Shown: piece after piece, positions 26,188-34,877 of the stretch | Position numbering within the stretch: the stretch's first letter is position 1 | Layout of the letters: the number at the start of each line of letters is the position of its first letter | DNA from: Desulfothermus sp964427155 | GTDB lineage: Bacteria > Desulfobacterota > Desulfovibrionia > Desulfovibrionales > Desulfothermaceae | Direction: 5' to 3' | DNA: 64,000 bases | Assembly (NCBI GenBank): GCA_964427155.1 | Contig: CAYRSC010000020.1 | Span: forward strand, 62,001 to 126,000 | Notes under the pieces: generated by a model | Told to the model about the DNA's origin: nothing | What the model saw: only the letters and a program-made list of their open reading frames with translations | Database searches by the model: none | Position numbers and translations under genes: made by a program

Positions 26188-27216
26188 ATGGACCTTACAC
26201 AAGGAAACATAGAAAAGCCAGGTGGTAAATATCACTGTCTTGCTCTATTTTCAGGGGGCCTGGACTCTATCCTGGCGGTAAAGATTATCCAATCCCAGGG
26301 GCTTAAGGTCCTGGGGGTGCATTTCTTTTCTCCCTTCTTTGGCCATCCCGAAAAGATAGAGCATTGGGAGAGACAATATAATGTGGATATAATCGCCCTG
26401 GATGTGGGAGAGGATTTCTTGGAGATAATAAAAAGACCCAGGTGGGGCCATGGTAAGGGGTTGAATCCCTGTGTTGACTGTAAGGTATTTATGTTAAAAC
26501 AGACCAAAGAGCTCCTCCCCCTATTCTCTGCCTCATTTATTATCACAGGAGAGGTGGTGGGACAAAGGCCCATGTCCCAGAGAAGGGACCCAATGGAGAT
26601 CATTATGAGATACTCCAACACCTCTGATATCCTCCTAAGGCCCCTTACAGCCAAAAACCTCCCTCCCTCCAGACCAGAGAGGGAGGGTATGGTTCACAGG
26701 GAATTGCTCCTGGACATTCGGGGAAGGGGAAGAAAGAGGCAACTGGCCCTGGCACGAAGATATAATATCCATCCCATCCCAACCCCTGCTGGAGGTTGTC
26801 TCCTCACTGACCCCCAATACGTCCAGAGATTTACCCCCCTGCTCACAAGACTAAAAAAGCCCTCCCTCCTGGATTTCTCCCTGGCAAAGGTGGGAAGACA
26901 GCTCTGGCATAAGGACCACTGGCTCATAATAGGAAGACATCACCAGGACAATCAACGCCTCCTAGGCCTTAGAGAAAAAGGGGACCTTTTATTTAAACTC
27001 AAGGACATACCTGGGCCTTTAGGGATCGGAAGACAAAAGGGAAAAAAATGGCCCCCTCCTCTCATAGAGGAAGCGGCCTATTTGATGGCACGCTATTCCA
27101 GGGCCCGCGCCAGCATGAGCCCCATCACCGTAACTGCAGGAGATGAAGACAGGATAATGGATATCACTGTTATCCCCGGGGCTGAAAGGCCCATCTCCTG
27201 GGAGGGGCCCCTCTAG
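26188..27216 (+). CDS. PP-loop ATPase-type protein, tRNA thiolation-like (MnmA/ThiI-related)
   Basis: The 342-residue protein has the PP-loop SGGLDS at residues 22-27, GVHFFSPFF, and NPCVDCK (about residue 97), which recall MnmA/ThiI-type tRNA sulfur-transfer enzymes. A second conserved Cys lies in TPAGGCLLTDP (about residue 210), giving a possible catalytic Cys pair. The C-terminal about 120 residues (LWHKDHWLIIGRHHQDN) resemble the NFACT-R-like domain fused to such proteins. Which tRNA position is modified cannot be said; true MnmA is usually longer and lacks this tail. It is divergent from recA and convergent with the receiver gene. Confidence 0.7.
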   Translation: MDLTQGNIEKPGGKYHCLALFSGGLDSILAVKIIQSQGLKVLGVHFFSPFFGHPEKIEHWERQYNVDIIALDVGEDFLEIIKRPRWGHGKGLNPCVDCKVFMLKQTKELLPLFSASFIITGEVVGQRPMSQRRDPMEIIMRYSNTSDILLRPLTAKNLPPSRPEREGMVHRELLLDIRGRGRKRQLALARRYNIHPIPTPAGGCLLTDPQYVQRFTPLLTRLKKPSLLDFSLAKVGRQLWHKDHWLIIGRHHQDNQRLLGLREKGDLLFKLKDIPGPLGIGRQKGKKWPPPLIEEAAYLMARYSRARASMSPITVTAGDEDRIMDITVIPGAERPISWEGPL

Positions 27217-27235
27217 CCCAAAAGCTGGGGGCCTT

Positions 27236-27598
27236 CTATGTTCCCAGGGCCTTTTTCACAGATTCTTTGAGTTCTTCTATCTTTATGGGTTTTGGGAAAA
27301 AGTCAAATACCCTTTCTCTGAGGGCCTCCAGGGCAGTATCCAGGGTGGCGTAGGCAGTAATCATTATAAGTTCTGTGTCAGGATAGAGCTTATTTACTGT
27401 CCTGAGTATCTCCATCCCATCCACTTCTTCCATCTTAAGGTCTGTTATCACCAGATCAAATCTCTTTTCCTTTATCCTCGCAAGGGCCTGAGTACTATCT
27501 GTATAGGTCTCCACTTCATATCCCTCTTTTTCCAGGATCATCTTTGTCATCTTACATACCACTTCTTCATCATCAATCACAATAATGCTCTTAGGCAT
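27236..27598 (-). CDS. Stand-alone response regulator receiver protein
   Basis: CheY-like receiver of 119 residues with the acidic pair (IIVIDDEE), phosphoacceptor Asp in LVITDLKMEEVDG, Thr in IMITAYAT and Lys in FPKPIK. There is no output domain, so it must act by binding a partner or as a phosphorelay carrier. The ATG at 27598 follows AAAGGAGG and overlaps the kinase stop by 8 bases. An ORF start 13 codons earlier has no such site. Last gene of the repeat-protein/kinase/receiver operon. Confidence 0.93.
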   Translation of the reverse strand: MPKSIIVIDDEEVVCKMTKMILEKEGYEVETYTDSTQALARIKEKRFDLVITDLKMEEVDGMEILRTVNKLYPDTELIMITAYATLDTALEALRERVFDFFPKPIKIEELKESVKKALGT

Positions 27599-29036
27599 GT
27601 GTTTCCTCCTTTTCTCCCTTCCATGCAGGAAGTTCAATGGTAAAGGTTGTACCTTTATTTACCTCTGTCTCCACGGATATCTTTCCGTTATGTTCCCTTA
27701 TTATTCCATAACTCACAGAGAGGCCCAGACCAGTACCTTTGGTGCCCTTTGTGGTAAAAAAGGGATCAAATATATGGGGAAGCAGGTCTGGATTGATACC
27801 TGTACCTGTATCCTTTATCTTTATATACACCTTTCCCCTATCTGAGGAGCTATACACATCCACAAACAGGTCCCCTCCGGTACTCATGGCGTGGATGGCA
27901 TTGGTAAAGAGGTTAATCAATACCTGCTGGATCTGATTTTCATCCACATATATGGGCGGAATATCCTCTTCATAGGACCGATGGAGCCTTATCTTAGACA
28001 CCTTTAGCTGATTCTCCACCAGAGAAATGCTCTTTTCCACCACCTCTGTGGGACTAGAGACCTTAAATTCTGGTTTCTTCTGTCTGGCAAAATCCAGAAG
28101 GTTTCGCACTATCTTCTTTATCCTCTCCCCCTGGATCTGCACCTCCTGCATAAAATTCTTTCTCTCCTCATCACTAAGACTATCATAATAGGAGAGATAG
28201 CCCTCTGCTATCATGGAGATATTGTTAAGGGGGTTTCCCAGTTCATGGGCCACCCCAGAGATTAACACCCCTAGAGATGCAAGCTTCTTGGCCTGGAGCA
28301 CCTGTTCCTCCCGTTTCTCCAATTCCTGTGCCATGCGGGTAATGGCATTTATAACCATCCCCACTTCATCCTCTGGCTCAGTGCGTTTTTCAGCCACTTC
28401 TCTGAACTGCCCCCTGGCTATCATAGAGGTAAGGGACTCCATCTTGGAGAGCTTTCTGGAGAGAAAGGAAGAGAAATAGTTCCACATAAGTAACTGAGAT
28501 ATAAATATCCCCAGAAAAGAGAGGATAAGCATCAGGGCACTTCGCTGAATAATGCGATTTATCTTGTGATGCTCCCTTCTGATGAGATGGACACACATCT
28601 GAGTAAGTTCATGGCCCAGGTCCCTTACATGGGTCTCATATACAGGATTGGCAGGGTCTTTTTTTATCTTCTGAAGGGCAGAGAGATACCTGTCCAGGCT
28701 GGCCATAATAGAAAGATAGGTATTTCTCCCAAGTACATTTATAAGTCCTTCCCTGTTGTGCTCCAGGGTATAATTGGCCTTTTCCCCCTTGGTATATGCC
28801 TCACTCAGGGCAGAGATGTCATGATATAAAAAGAAATTCTTCTCTGCCTTCCTCATCTCCAGAAAGGAGATATTTATATCGTCAAAGACCTCAATAAAAT
28901 GTATCTTTGAAAGCAATACCCGAAAGGTAAAAAAGATAAAGATAGAGATCCCCAGGATGATGGCCGCCTCTATGGTAAGGGCTATATTTATCTTCTGGCG
29001 AATGGAGAATTTTCGGGAAAAGGGAATATTAGCCAT
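27591..29036 (-). CDS. Membrane sensor histidine kinase
   Basis: The 481-residue kinase has an N-terminal transmembrane helix (about residues 19-42), an extracytoplasmic domain of about 110 residues predicted to be mostly helical, a second helix (about 150-175), and a HAMP-like segment. The His box is ISGVAHELGNPLNNIS. The catalytic domain has NLFTNAIHAM (N box), IKDTGTGI and GTGLGLSVSYG. The ATG at 29036 follows AAAGGAG and overlaps the stop of the heptad-repeat gene by 8 bases. Its partner is very likely the receiver encoded just downstream. The signal is unknown. Confidence 0.93.
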   Translation of the reverse strand: MANIPFSRKFSIRQKINIALTIEAAIILGISIFIFFTFRVLLSKIHFIEVFDDINISFLEMRKAEKNFFLYHDISALSEAYTKGEKANYTLEHNREGLINVLGRNTYLSIMASLDRYLSALQKIKKDPANPVYETHVRDLGHELTQMCVHLIRREHHKINRIIQRSALMLILSFLGIFISQLLMWNYFSSFLSRKLSKMESLTSMIARGQFREVAEKRTEPEDEVGMVINAITRMAQELEKREEQVLQAKKLASLGVLISGVAHELGNPLNNISMIAEGYLSYYDSLSDEERKNFMQEVQIQGERIKKIVRNLLDFARQKKPEFKVSSPTEVVEKSISLVENQLKVSKIRLHRSYEEDIPPIYVDENQIQQVLINLFTNAIHAMSTGGDLFVDVYSSSDRGKVYIKIKDTGTGINPDLLPHIFDPFFTTKGTKGTGLGLSVSYGIIREHNGKISVETEVNKGTTFTIELPAWKGEKEETHA

Positions 29037-30072
29037 CCCGTCTCCTTTGCTCTTTATCACCCCTTCTAAAGGAACTAAACCTCAACAGTTGCTTTATTTC
29101 CTCCTCTCTCTCTGCGAGGGCCTCGTGCGTTAATTCCTTTTCAAGTTGTTTGAGTATCTTTCTCTCATGAAATAGGGTGTCCTTAAACATAAAGGCCGCT
29201 ATGGCTATTACACTTAGACCTAGAAATATAAGTCCAAAATCCAAAAAAGTCCACCATCCTATACCAAAATAGCGGATAAAACCACAACCCAAGGCAATAA
29301 AACCAACCCCTGTCCTGAGATAGGAGAGCTCTGTCCGTATCTTGGCCATAATTGTCCTGTACTGGGCAAAGTTGGTCCTCTTACGGGCAAGCTCTGTCCT
29401 TCCATTTGCTAGACGGGTCCTGAGCTCTGAAAGTTTTGTCCTTATATCCGCCCAATCTGTTCTCTTGTCTGCAAGGTCGGTCCTTTCCTGAGCAAGGGTG
29501 GTCCGCTTCTCAGAGAGCTCGGTCCTATGTTCTGCGATGTCTGTACGTCGTACTGCAAGCTCAGTACGTTTATCTGCAAGTTCACTCCTCTTTAGAGAGA
29601 GCTCTGTACGCTTATCTGCCAGTTCAGTGCGTTTATCAGCAAGCTCTGTCCTCCTCTCTGCCAGGTCAGACCTCTGCCTAGCAAGGTCTGTCCTATCCTT
29701 GGCAAGACTACTTCTGGCACTGGCCAGTTCTGTTCGCTTATGGGCCAGGTCCGTACGTTTACTGGCCAGAAAGGTCCTTTTATCCGCAAGTTCTGTCCTG
29801 GTATCCGCAAGTTCTGTCCTGGTCCTGGCAAGATCTGTCCTGTTTACCGCAAGATCAGTCCTCTTATCAGCAAGCTCACTGCGGGTCTTGGCCAGATTGG
29901 TCCTGTCCTCTGCAAGCTTTGTCCTATACTGAGACAGCTTTGTCCTATCTTCTGCAAGTTCCTTCCTCTTTTCCGCCCATTCCTCCATGATGGTTATAAA
30001 CTCTTCATGGAGGGCATCCATGTGTTCCTTTTCCTCTGGTTGCTTCTTCTCCTGGTCTTTTTTCTCTGGCAT
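29029..30072 (-). CDS. RTxLA heptad-repeat protein with C-terminal DUF202-like membrane domain
   Basis: A 347-residue protein in three parts. Residues 1-35 are charged. Residues 36-252 are 31 consecutive heptads of pattern R-T/S-x-L-A-x-x with no insertion or phase break. Residues 253-347 start RTGVGFIALGCGF and hold two hydrophobic helices (about 254-266 and 278-296) followed by a charged tail. The RTGxxFIAxG start and paired helices resemble DUF202 (YidH-like) domains, which themselves begin with one or two RTxLA units, so this looks like a large expansion of that element. A continuous helix of 217 residues would be about 32 nm long. Function is unknown. Start ATG follows GGAGAG; its 3' end overlaps the kinase gene. 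Confidence 0.85.
   Translation of the reverse strand: MPEKKDQEKKQPEEKEHMDALHEEFITIMEEWAEKRKELAEDRTKLSQYRTKLAEDRTNLAKTRSELADKRTDLAVNRTDLARTRTELADTRTELADKRTFLASKRTDLAHKRTELASARSSLAKDRTDLARQRSDLAERRTELADKRTELADKRTELSLKRSELADKRTELAVRRTDIAEHRTELSEKRTTLAQERTDLADKRTDWADIRTKLSELRTRLANGRTELARKRTNFAQYRTIMAKIRTELSYLRTGVGFIALGCGFIRYFGIGWWTFLDFGLIFLGLSVIAIAAFMFKDTLFHERKILKQLEKELTHEALAEREEEIKQLLRFSSFRRGDKEQRRRDG
29317..29967. repeat. 21-bp coding repeat array encoding 31 heptads
   Basis: 651 bases coding for 31 in-frame heptads. Most units differ in their codons, but 29781-29801 and 29802-29822 are identical tandem 21-mers, showing a recent duplication. The array is therefore probably length-variable between strains. 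Confidence 0.9.
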
Positions 30073-30248
30073 GACATCTCTCCAATGAGTATTTGATTAG
30101 TTCACCATGAAGCCCAAATCCATCTCCCTCTCACCACCTCCATTAAGGGAGGCAAAGGAGGCCGGAATGCGTTCTCAAAGACAACAAACACGCCAATGGA
30201 TTTGTGAAATAATACACAATAAAAAATAATTCAACTCAAAAACATGCC

Positions 30249-30282
30249 AAAAAAAAGCCTGCCTTTTGGATAAAAGGCAGGC
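30249..30282 (-). terminator. Rho-independent terminator of the methyl-accepting protein gene
   Basis: Perfect 11-bp stem (GCCTGCCTTTT with AAAAGGCAGGC, 4-base loop, 30257-30282) followed on the minus strand by eight T. It separates the chemoreceptor-like gene from the repeat-protein operon. Confidence 0.93.
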
Positions 30283-30304
30283 CCTGGGAGTGGAGGAGGC
30301 CTTT

Positions 30305-31846
30305 CTAGGTCTCCATTTCCTTTATGATGGAATCCAGTTCCTGGATCATCTGATTGAGTTCCATAAGGGCCTCTGAGGAAAGTCTCATGACCTCTGTGGT
30401 CTCCTGGGATATCTTGTTCACCTCATCAGTGGAGCGGGTTATCTGCTCTGAGGCAGCAGATTGTTCCTCTGCTGCTGTAGCAATGGACCTCACCTGATCA
30501 AGGGTATTGGTGGAGAGTTCCACCATCTCCTTCAAAAGGGCGCCTGCCTGCTCGTTTATCTCCATGTTCTTGGCAATGGACTGGGCCACCTCTCTGGTGC
30601 TATTCATGTTTACCCTGGCACTATTCTGGATGGTAATGATATATTCCTCCACATCCTTGGTAGCGGTCATGGTCTTTTCTGCCAGTTTTCTCACCTCATC
30701 TGCCACCACTGCAAAACCCCTTCCTGCCTCTCCTGCCCGTGCCGCCTCAATGGCCGCATTTAAGGCCAGAAGATTGGTCTGGTCCGCAATATCAGAGATG
30801 GTATTTATAATCTCTCCAATACCCTCTGCCTGTCTCTCCATCTCTTCCATATCCCTCTGAAGGTGCTGGGCCTTTTCCTTTATCTTTCTAAGGAGTTCAA
30901 TGGCCTGATTAAGGGCCGTGGCCCCTTCCTCTGCCTTTCTCATAGAATGTTCTGCGGCCTCTGCTGCAGAAGCAGCATTTTGTGCAACCTCCAGCACGGT
31001 GGAGTTCATCTCTTCCATGGCTGTGGCCACCTCTTCTGTCCTTGACCTGAGGTCTTCCATTGCCCTGTTCACTGCATCAATCTGAGAGGAGATCTCATCA
31101 CTGGTGGAGGTAAGGTTCTCAGAGATCCCCTTTACATGTTCCACTGCCTTGGCCAGCTTATCTGCCTGTTCCTTTATCTTTTCCTGATGCTTCTTAAGCT
31201 CACTGAGGTCTGAAAATATGGCAAAAGAGCCTATTAGTTTCCCCGAAAGGTCATAGAGGGGGGCCGCATTTATTTCACTATAAACCTTTCTTCCCTTTCG
31301 TCCAGTAACCTCTACCCTGATCCCCACTAATTTCTTTTCTTCACGATAAGCCCTAGAAGTAATTGTGGGATGATTGGGATCCCCATAAAAAAACTCTGCT
31401 GTACTCATTCCCACAAAATCCTCAGGTTCTCCATCCTGTTCTATAAGTTCTATAATTGGTTTATTAACAAAGACGATCTTGTTTTCTTCATCAGTTATAA
31501 TGAGACAGATAGGGACATTTTCCACTACCCCATAGCTCCATTTCACCTTTTCACAAAATGCATTTATTATCCTCTCAAGGGCCTGGGTAACCTCTTTATG
31601 TCTTATTACCTCTCCATACTTAGAAATGTCTGTAGTAAAAAGACCCTCCTCTGCTATCTTATCAAAGGCCGTGAGGAGCTCGTCCACCTGGCCTCCACTT
31701 TTTAATCCCAACACCACCAGGATTGCAAAACCCAAGATAAGTATCCCCATCTCCACAACCACATTACCCCACATAAGTCTTACCACCAAAAAGATTGCAA
31801 GGGTAAGTACAGCTGAAAGTAAAACCTTTGTTGTGTGTTTTCCCAT
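30305..31846 (-). CDS. PAS-containing methyl-accepting chemotaxis protein
   Basis: The 513-residue protein has two closely spaced N-terminal hydrophobic helices (about residues 8-27 and 32-49) with almost no periplasmic loop, a PAS domain (about 105-215: NVPICLIITDEENKIVFVN) and a signalling domain from about 230. The hairpin tip is ISDIADQTNLLALNAAIEAARAGE in sequence, matching the canonical MCP tip. Lack of an external domain suggests cytoplasmic sensing, for instance of redox or heme through PAS. It could serve motility or another Che-like pathway. It has its own terminator. Confidence 0.92.
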   Translation of the reverse strand: MGKHTTKVLLSAVLTLAIFLVVRLMWGNVVVEMGILILGFAILVVLGLKSGGQVDELLTAFDKIAEEGLFTTDISKYGEVIRHKEVTQALERIINAFCEKVKWSYGVVENVPICLIITDEENKIVFVNKPIIELIEQDGEPEDFVGMSTAEFFYGDPNHPTITSRAYREEKKLVGIRVEVTGRKGRKVYSEINAAPLYDLSGKLIGSFAIFSDLSELKKHQEKIKEQADKLAKAVEHVKGISENLTSTSDEISSQIDAVNRAMEDLRSRTEEVATAMEEMNSTVLEVAQNAASAAEAAEHSMRKAEEGATALNQAIELLRKIKEKAQHLQRDMEEMERQAEGIGEIINTISDIADQTNLLALNAAIEAARAGEAGRGFAVVADEVRKLAEKTMTATKDVEEYIITIQNSARVNMNSTREVAQSIAKNMEINEQAGALLKEMVELSTNTLDQVRSIATAAEEQSAASEQITRSTDEVNKISQETTEVMRLSSEALMELNQMIQELDSIIKEMET

Positions 31847-31953
31847 ACTATTTATCCTCCCTAAACACTCCCTTAATAGTTAAACTACCCCCTTCTATAC
31901 CTAACCTTATACCAAAATATCTCTCTTGACAACCCATCTGGGCCTTATCTCTA

Positions 31954-34236
31954 TCATCCTAAACGGTGAACACCAAGATAGGCCTGTCCCAGAGAGATAG
32001 ACTCATCGTTTGGAGAGAGGTGAGAGGGGAGAACCAGTTCCATTCCCCTTTTTGTCATCTCTCTCTCAAGTGCCTCCACCAGGGCCATATTCTGAAAAAC
32101 CCCTCCTCCACCCACCACCTTCTTTATCCCCACATCCCTAGAGATGAGATATGCAGTCTGCGCCAGGGAGGCGGCAAGGCCAAGGTGGAACCTCCTACTT
32201 ATAACCGAGGGTTTCTCTCCCTTACCTATATCCTCCACCACCGCTGCCACTATCTCTCTGCTATCCATCACATACCCACCACTTTGGGCACATATACCCA
32301 TGGGATAAGATGAGTCAACACCCCTGTCCTGGATGTGCTCCAGGGCCACTGCCCCTTCCCCCTCATAAGTCACCACCCTTTTAATCCCAAGAAGAGAGGA
32401 TACTGCATCAAATAACCTACCGCAACTGGTGGTTATAGGAGAATTAACCCCCTTTCTCACCATTTCAAGGATCACATCCCCCCTCCTCGGTTGCACTTCA
32501 TGAATAAATTTATCCACGTCCCCTCCAATCTCCAGGAGATAAGATAGGGCCATCCTCCATATCTCCACACTGGCCACATCCCCCCCTGGCATCCTCACAG
32601 GATATAGATGGGCAAGGCGTTTAAAACTGAGGTCCTTTTCCACAAAAAGCACCTCCCCTCCCCAGACGGTCCCATCTGTGCCCAGGCCCACTCCATCCAG
32701 AGCAAGGCCTATAACAGGTGCCTCAATCCCCCTATCTGCCATTGTGGCAAGGATATGGGCATGGTGATGTTGCACCCTTATCACCTCTTTTCCCTGCTCC
32801 ATGGCGAATCTGGTGGATAGATAGTCTGGATGCATATCCGCACAAATGGCCCTAGGAGAGACCTTTAATATCTTCTGATAGTGCTGGATGGTCTCCTGGA
32901 AATATTCATAGGTATTCAGATTCTTGAGGTCTCCAATGTACTGGGAGACAAAGGCATGAGCCCCTTTTATAAGACAAATGGTATTTTTGAGTTCTGCCCC
33001 AACGGCCAGCACACAAGGAAATCTCTTTGATAAGGAAATAGGAGAAGGGACAAATCCCCTCGCCCTCCTATAAAAAAATAACCTCCCCTTTTTGACCCTC
33101 ACCACTGAATCATCACACCTGATAAGGATGTCCCTATTGTGAAGAAGGAAAAAAGAAACCAGACCCTCAAGACGTTCCACAGCCTCTCTATTGCCTATAC
33201 AAATAGGCTCTGAGGCCCTATTACCAGAGGTCATTATCAAAAGAGGCAATCTATGAGGGGGTAAATATTTCTTCAAGAAATAAAACAGGACATGGTGAAG
33301 GGGAGTATAGGGAAGCATCACCCCAATCTCATCAGTATCGGGGGCAATATTTGAAGGAAGAGGAGAAGAGGGGGCCCTTTTTAACAGGACAATGGGACGA
33401 ATATGACCCTCAAGATGGCCCTTCTCCTCATCTGAAAAAGACACTAACCCCCTCAGGTCCTCTATACATGCGGCCATTATGGCAAGAGGTTTAGAGGGAC
33501 GCATTTTTAGTCTGCGAAGTAGGGCTATAACCTCTTCACTGTCTGCACAACAAGAGATGTGAAAACCCCCCAGTCCCTTTATGGCCAGGATTTTTCCCTG
33601 ACTAAGATAAGAGGCGGCATATTCAATGGCCTTTACCCCTCTATCTATTACCCTGCCTTTCCTGTCTTGGAGCCAAACCTCTGGTCCACACAGGTGACAA
33701 CAGTTGGGTTGGGCATGGAACCTTCTATCCAGAGGATCTTCATACTCCTCCCTGCACTCTCCACACATCTCAAAGCATGCCATAGAGGTAACACCTCTAT
33801 CATAGGGAATGGAGCGGGTAATGGTAAAGCGGGGTCCACAGTTGGTGCAGTTTATAAAGGGAAAGAGGAACCTGCGATCCCCGGGATCAAATAACTCTTT
33901 CAGACAATCAGTACAGGTGGCTATATCCGGAGAGATCAATACCTCGTGTCTCTCTCCAATCTCACTCCTTTCTATGGTAAACCCCTCAAACACATCTTTA
34001 CCTACAATCTCCTCCCTCTCTATCCCAATTATCCTGGCCATAGGCGGATATTTCGTGGAGAGGGCACAGGCAAAGTCTTCAACCGCCTCCCCTTCTCCCT
34101 CCACCACTATCTCCACACCCTCATAGTGGTTCTTTACATACCCTGTGAGACCAAACCCCTTAGCCAACCTGAACACAAAGGGCCTGAAGCCCACCCCCTG
34201 TACCTGTCCCCTTACAACAAACCTTACCCTGACCAA
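31954..34236 (-). CDS. hypF: Carbamoyltransferase HypF (hydrogenase maturation)
   Basis: HypF makes the CN ligands of NiFe hydrogenase from carbamoyl phosphate. The 760-residue protein shows the full order: acylphosphatase domain (GQVQGVGFRPFVFRLA, residues 8-23), zinc fingers (CTDCLKEL, CTNCGPRF, CGECREEY, CHLCGPE), YrdC-like domain, and a Kae1-like C-terminus with VQHHHAHI and LALDGVGLGTDG. The start is a TTG at 34236 with AGGGGG five bases upstream. No other hyp or hydrogenase gene is in the window. Confidence 0.96.
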   Translation of the reverse strand: MVRVRFVVRGQVQGVGFRPFVFRLAKGFGLTGYVKNHYEGVEIVVEGEGEAVEDFACALSTKYPPMARIIGIEREEIVGKDVFEGFTIERSEIGERHEVLISPDIATCTDCLKELFDPGDRRFLFPFINCTNCGPRFTITRSIPYDRGVTSMACFEMCGECREEYEDPLDRRFHAQPNCCHLCGPEVWLQDRKGRVIDRGVKAIEYAASYLSQGKILAIKGLGGFHISCCADSEEVIALLRRLKMRPSKPLAIMAACIEDLRGLVSFSDEEKGHLEGHIRPIVLLKRAPSSPLPSNIAPDTDEIGVMLPYTPLHHVLFYFLKKYLPPHRLPLLIMTSGNRASEPICIGNREAVERLEGLVSFFLLHNRDILIRCDDSVVRVKKGRLFFYRRARGFVPSPISLSKRFPCVLAVGAELKNTICLIKGAHAFVSQYIGDLKNLNTYEYFQETIQHYQKILKVSPRAICADMHPDYLSTRFAMEQGKEVIRVQHHHAHILATMADRGIEAPVIGLALDGVGLGTDGTVWGGEVLFVEKDLSFKRLAHLYPVRMPGGDVASVEIWRMALSYLLEIGGDVDKFIHEVQPRRGDVILEMVRKGVNSPITTSCGRLFDAVSSLLGIKRVVTYEGEGAVALEHIQDRGVDSSYPMGICAQSGGYVMDSREIVAAVVEDIGKGEKPSVISRRFHLGLAASLAQTAYLISRDVGIKKVVGGGGVFQNMALVEALEREMTKRGMELVLPSHLSPNDESISLGQAYLGVHRLG

Positions 34237-34337
34237 GATACCCCCTGCATTGAAAGATGTATGTGCCTCAATACCAAAAAGCCATAACCTATTGCAAGAC
34301 CGAAACAGGACAAATAATAAGTCATATATCCTTCTTG

Positions 34338-34356
34338 TGGGCTTATTATAAGCCCA
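34338..34356. promoter_or_regulatory. Perfect 19-bp palindrome between hypF and the NifX-like gene
   Basis: TGGGCTTATTATAAGCCCA has 9-bp arms around one central base. It lies in the 199-base divergent region, so it could control either gene. I recognise no matching regulator consensus. Confidence 0.5.
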
Positions 34357-34435
34357 AACAAAGGAAGAGGGGGATGAATGGTCCCTGAGTTATAAGGTCC
34401 CTTAAAGGTGGCACTACATATGCTAAGGAGGGGAT

Positions 34436-34813
34436 ATGAAGATATGTATTGCCCTATTTGAGAATCGTATTTCTTCGGTTTTTGAAAATGCCCGTTGTTT
34501 AAGATTATATTATTATTGCCGGGGAGAAGTCCGCTTCGCAGGAGAAATAAAACTGGATAAAAACATATCCCCTTCCTCCATACTATCCCTTATTTCCTCC
34601 TGGGGAGCGGACATCCTATTATGCGGCGCCATAGAAAAAGAAAGTAAGGATTTTCTTATCCACAGGGGGATTCAGGTGGAGGACTGGCTGGGGGGACAAC
34701 TGGAGGATGTAATATCTGCCCTTAAAAGGGGAGATCTCTCCTCTTTGTGTACTCCAGGGAGGAATATGGAGCAGGATATTACATTGGACTTGACAAAAAA
34801 CAATATGGAATAA
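34436..34813 (+). CDS. NifX/NifB-associated (dinitrogenase cofactor-binding fold) protein
   Basis: Small protein of 125 residues of the NifX/NafY/NifB C-terminal fold. The N-terminus MKICIALFENRISSVFENA and WGADILLCGAIEKESKDFLIHRGI match the family pattern. Such orphan proteins are common beside Mrp/Nbp35 ATPases in anaerobes without nitrogenase and are thought to carry iron-sulfur or metal clusters; this is inference. A GGAGGGGAT ribosome site precedes the ATG. The Nbp35-like gene follows 64 bases later. Confidence 0.8.
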   Translation: MKICIALFENRISSVFENARCLRLYYYCRGEVRFAGEIKLDKNISPSSILSLISSWGADILLCGAIEKESKDFLIHRGIQVEDWLGGQLEDVISALKRGDLSSLCTPGRNMEQDITLDLTKNNME

Positions 34814-34877
34814 AACCTTATATGCCACCTGGTGCAGCAGGGAAAAATACTAAACTGAAAATGGAGGTATGGAGCCT

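Noticed and set aside
29436..29932. Plus-strand open frames across the heptad array
   Set aside because: They are the complement of a 21-base periodic coding repeat, so open frames arise automatically. The minus strand has a ribosome site, operon context and a membrane domain in frame.
29317..29967. Possible CRISPR or satellite array
   Set aside because: Units are 21 bases with no spacers, stay in frame for 31 units, and encode a coherent heptad pattern joined to a membrane domain.
30181..30197. Possible sigma-54 site upstream of the heptad operon (minus strand TGGCGT-N5-TTGT)
   Set aside because: Spacing is right but the essential GC of the -12 element is replaced by GT.
31954..34236. HypF as part of a hydrogenase locus in this window
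   Set aside because: No other hyp, hydrogenase large/small subunit or Ni transporter gene is within reach, so only HypF itself is supported.
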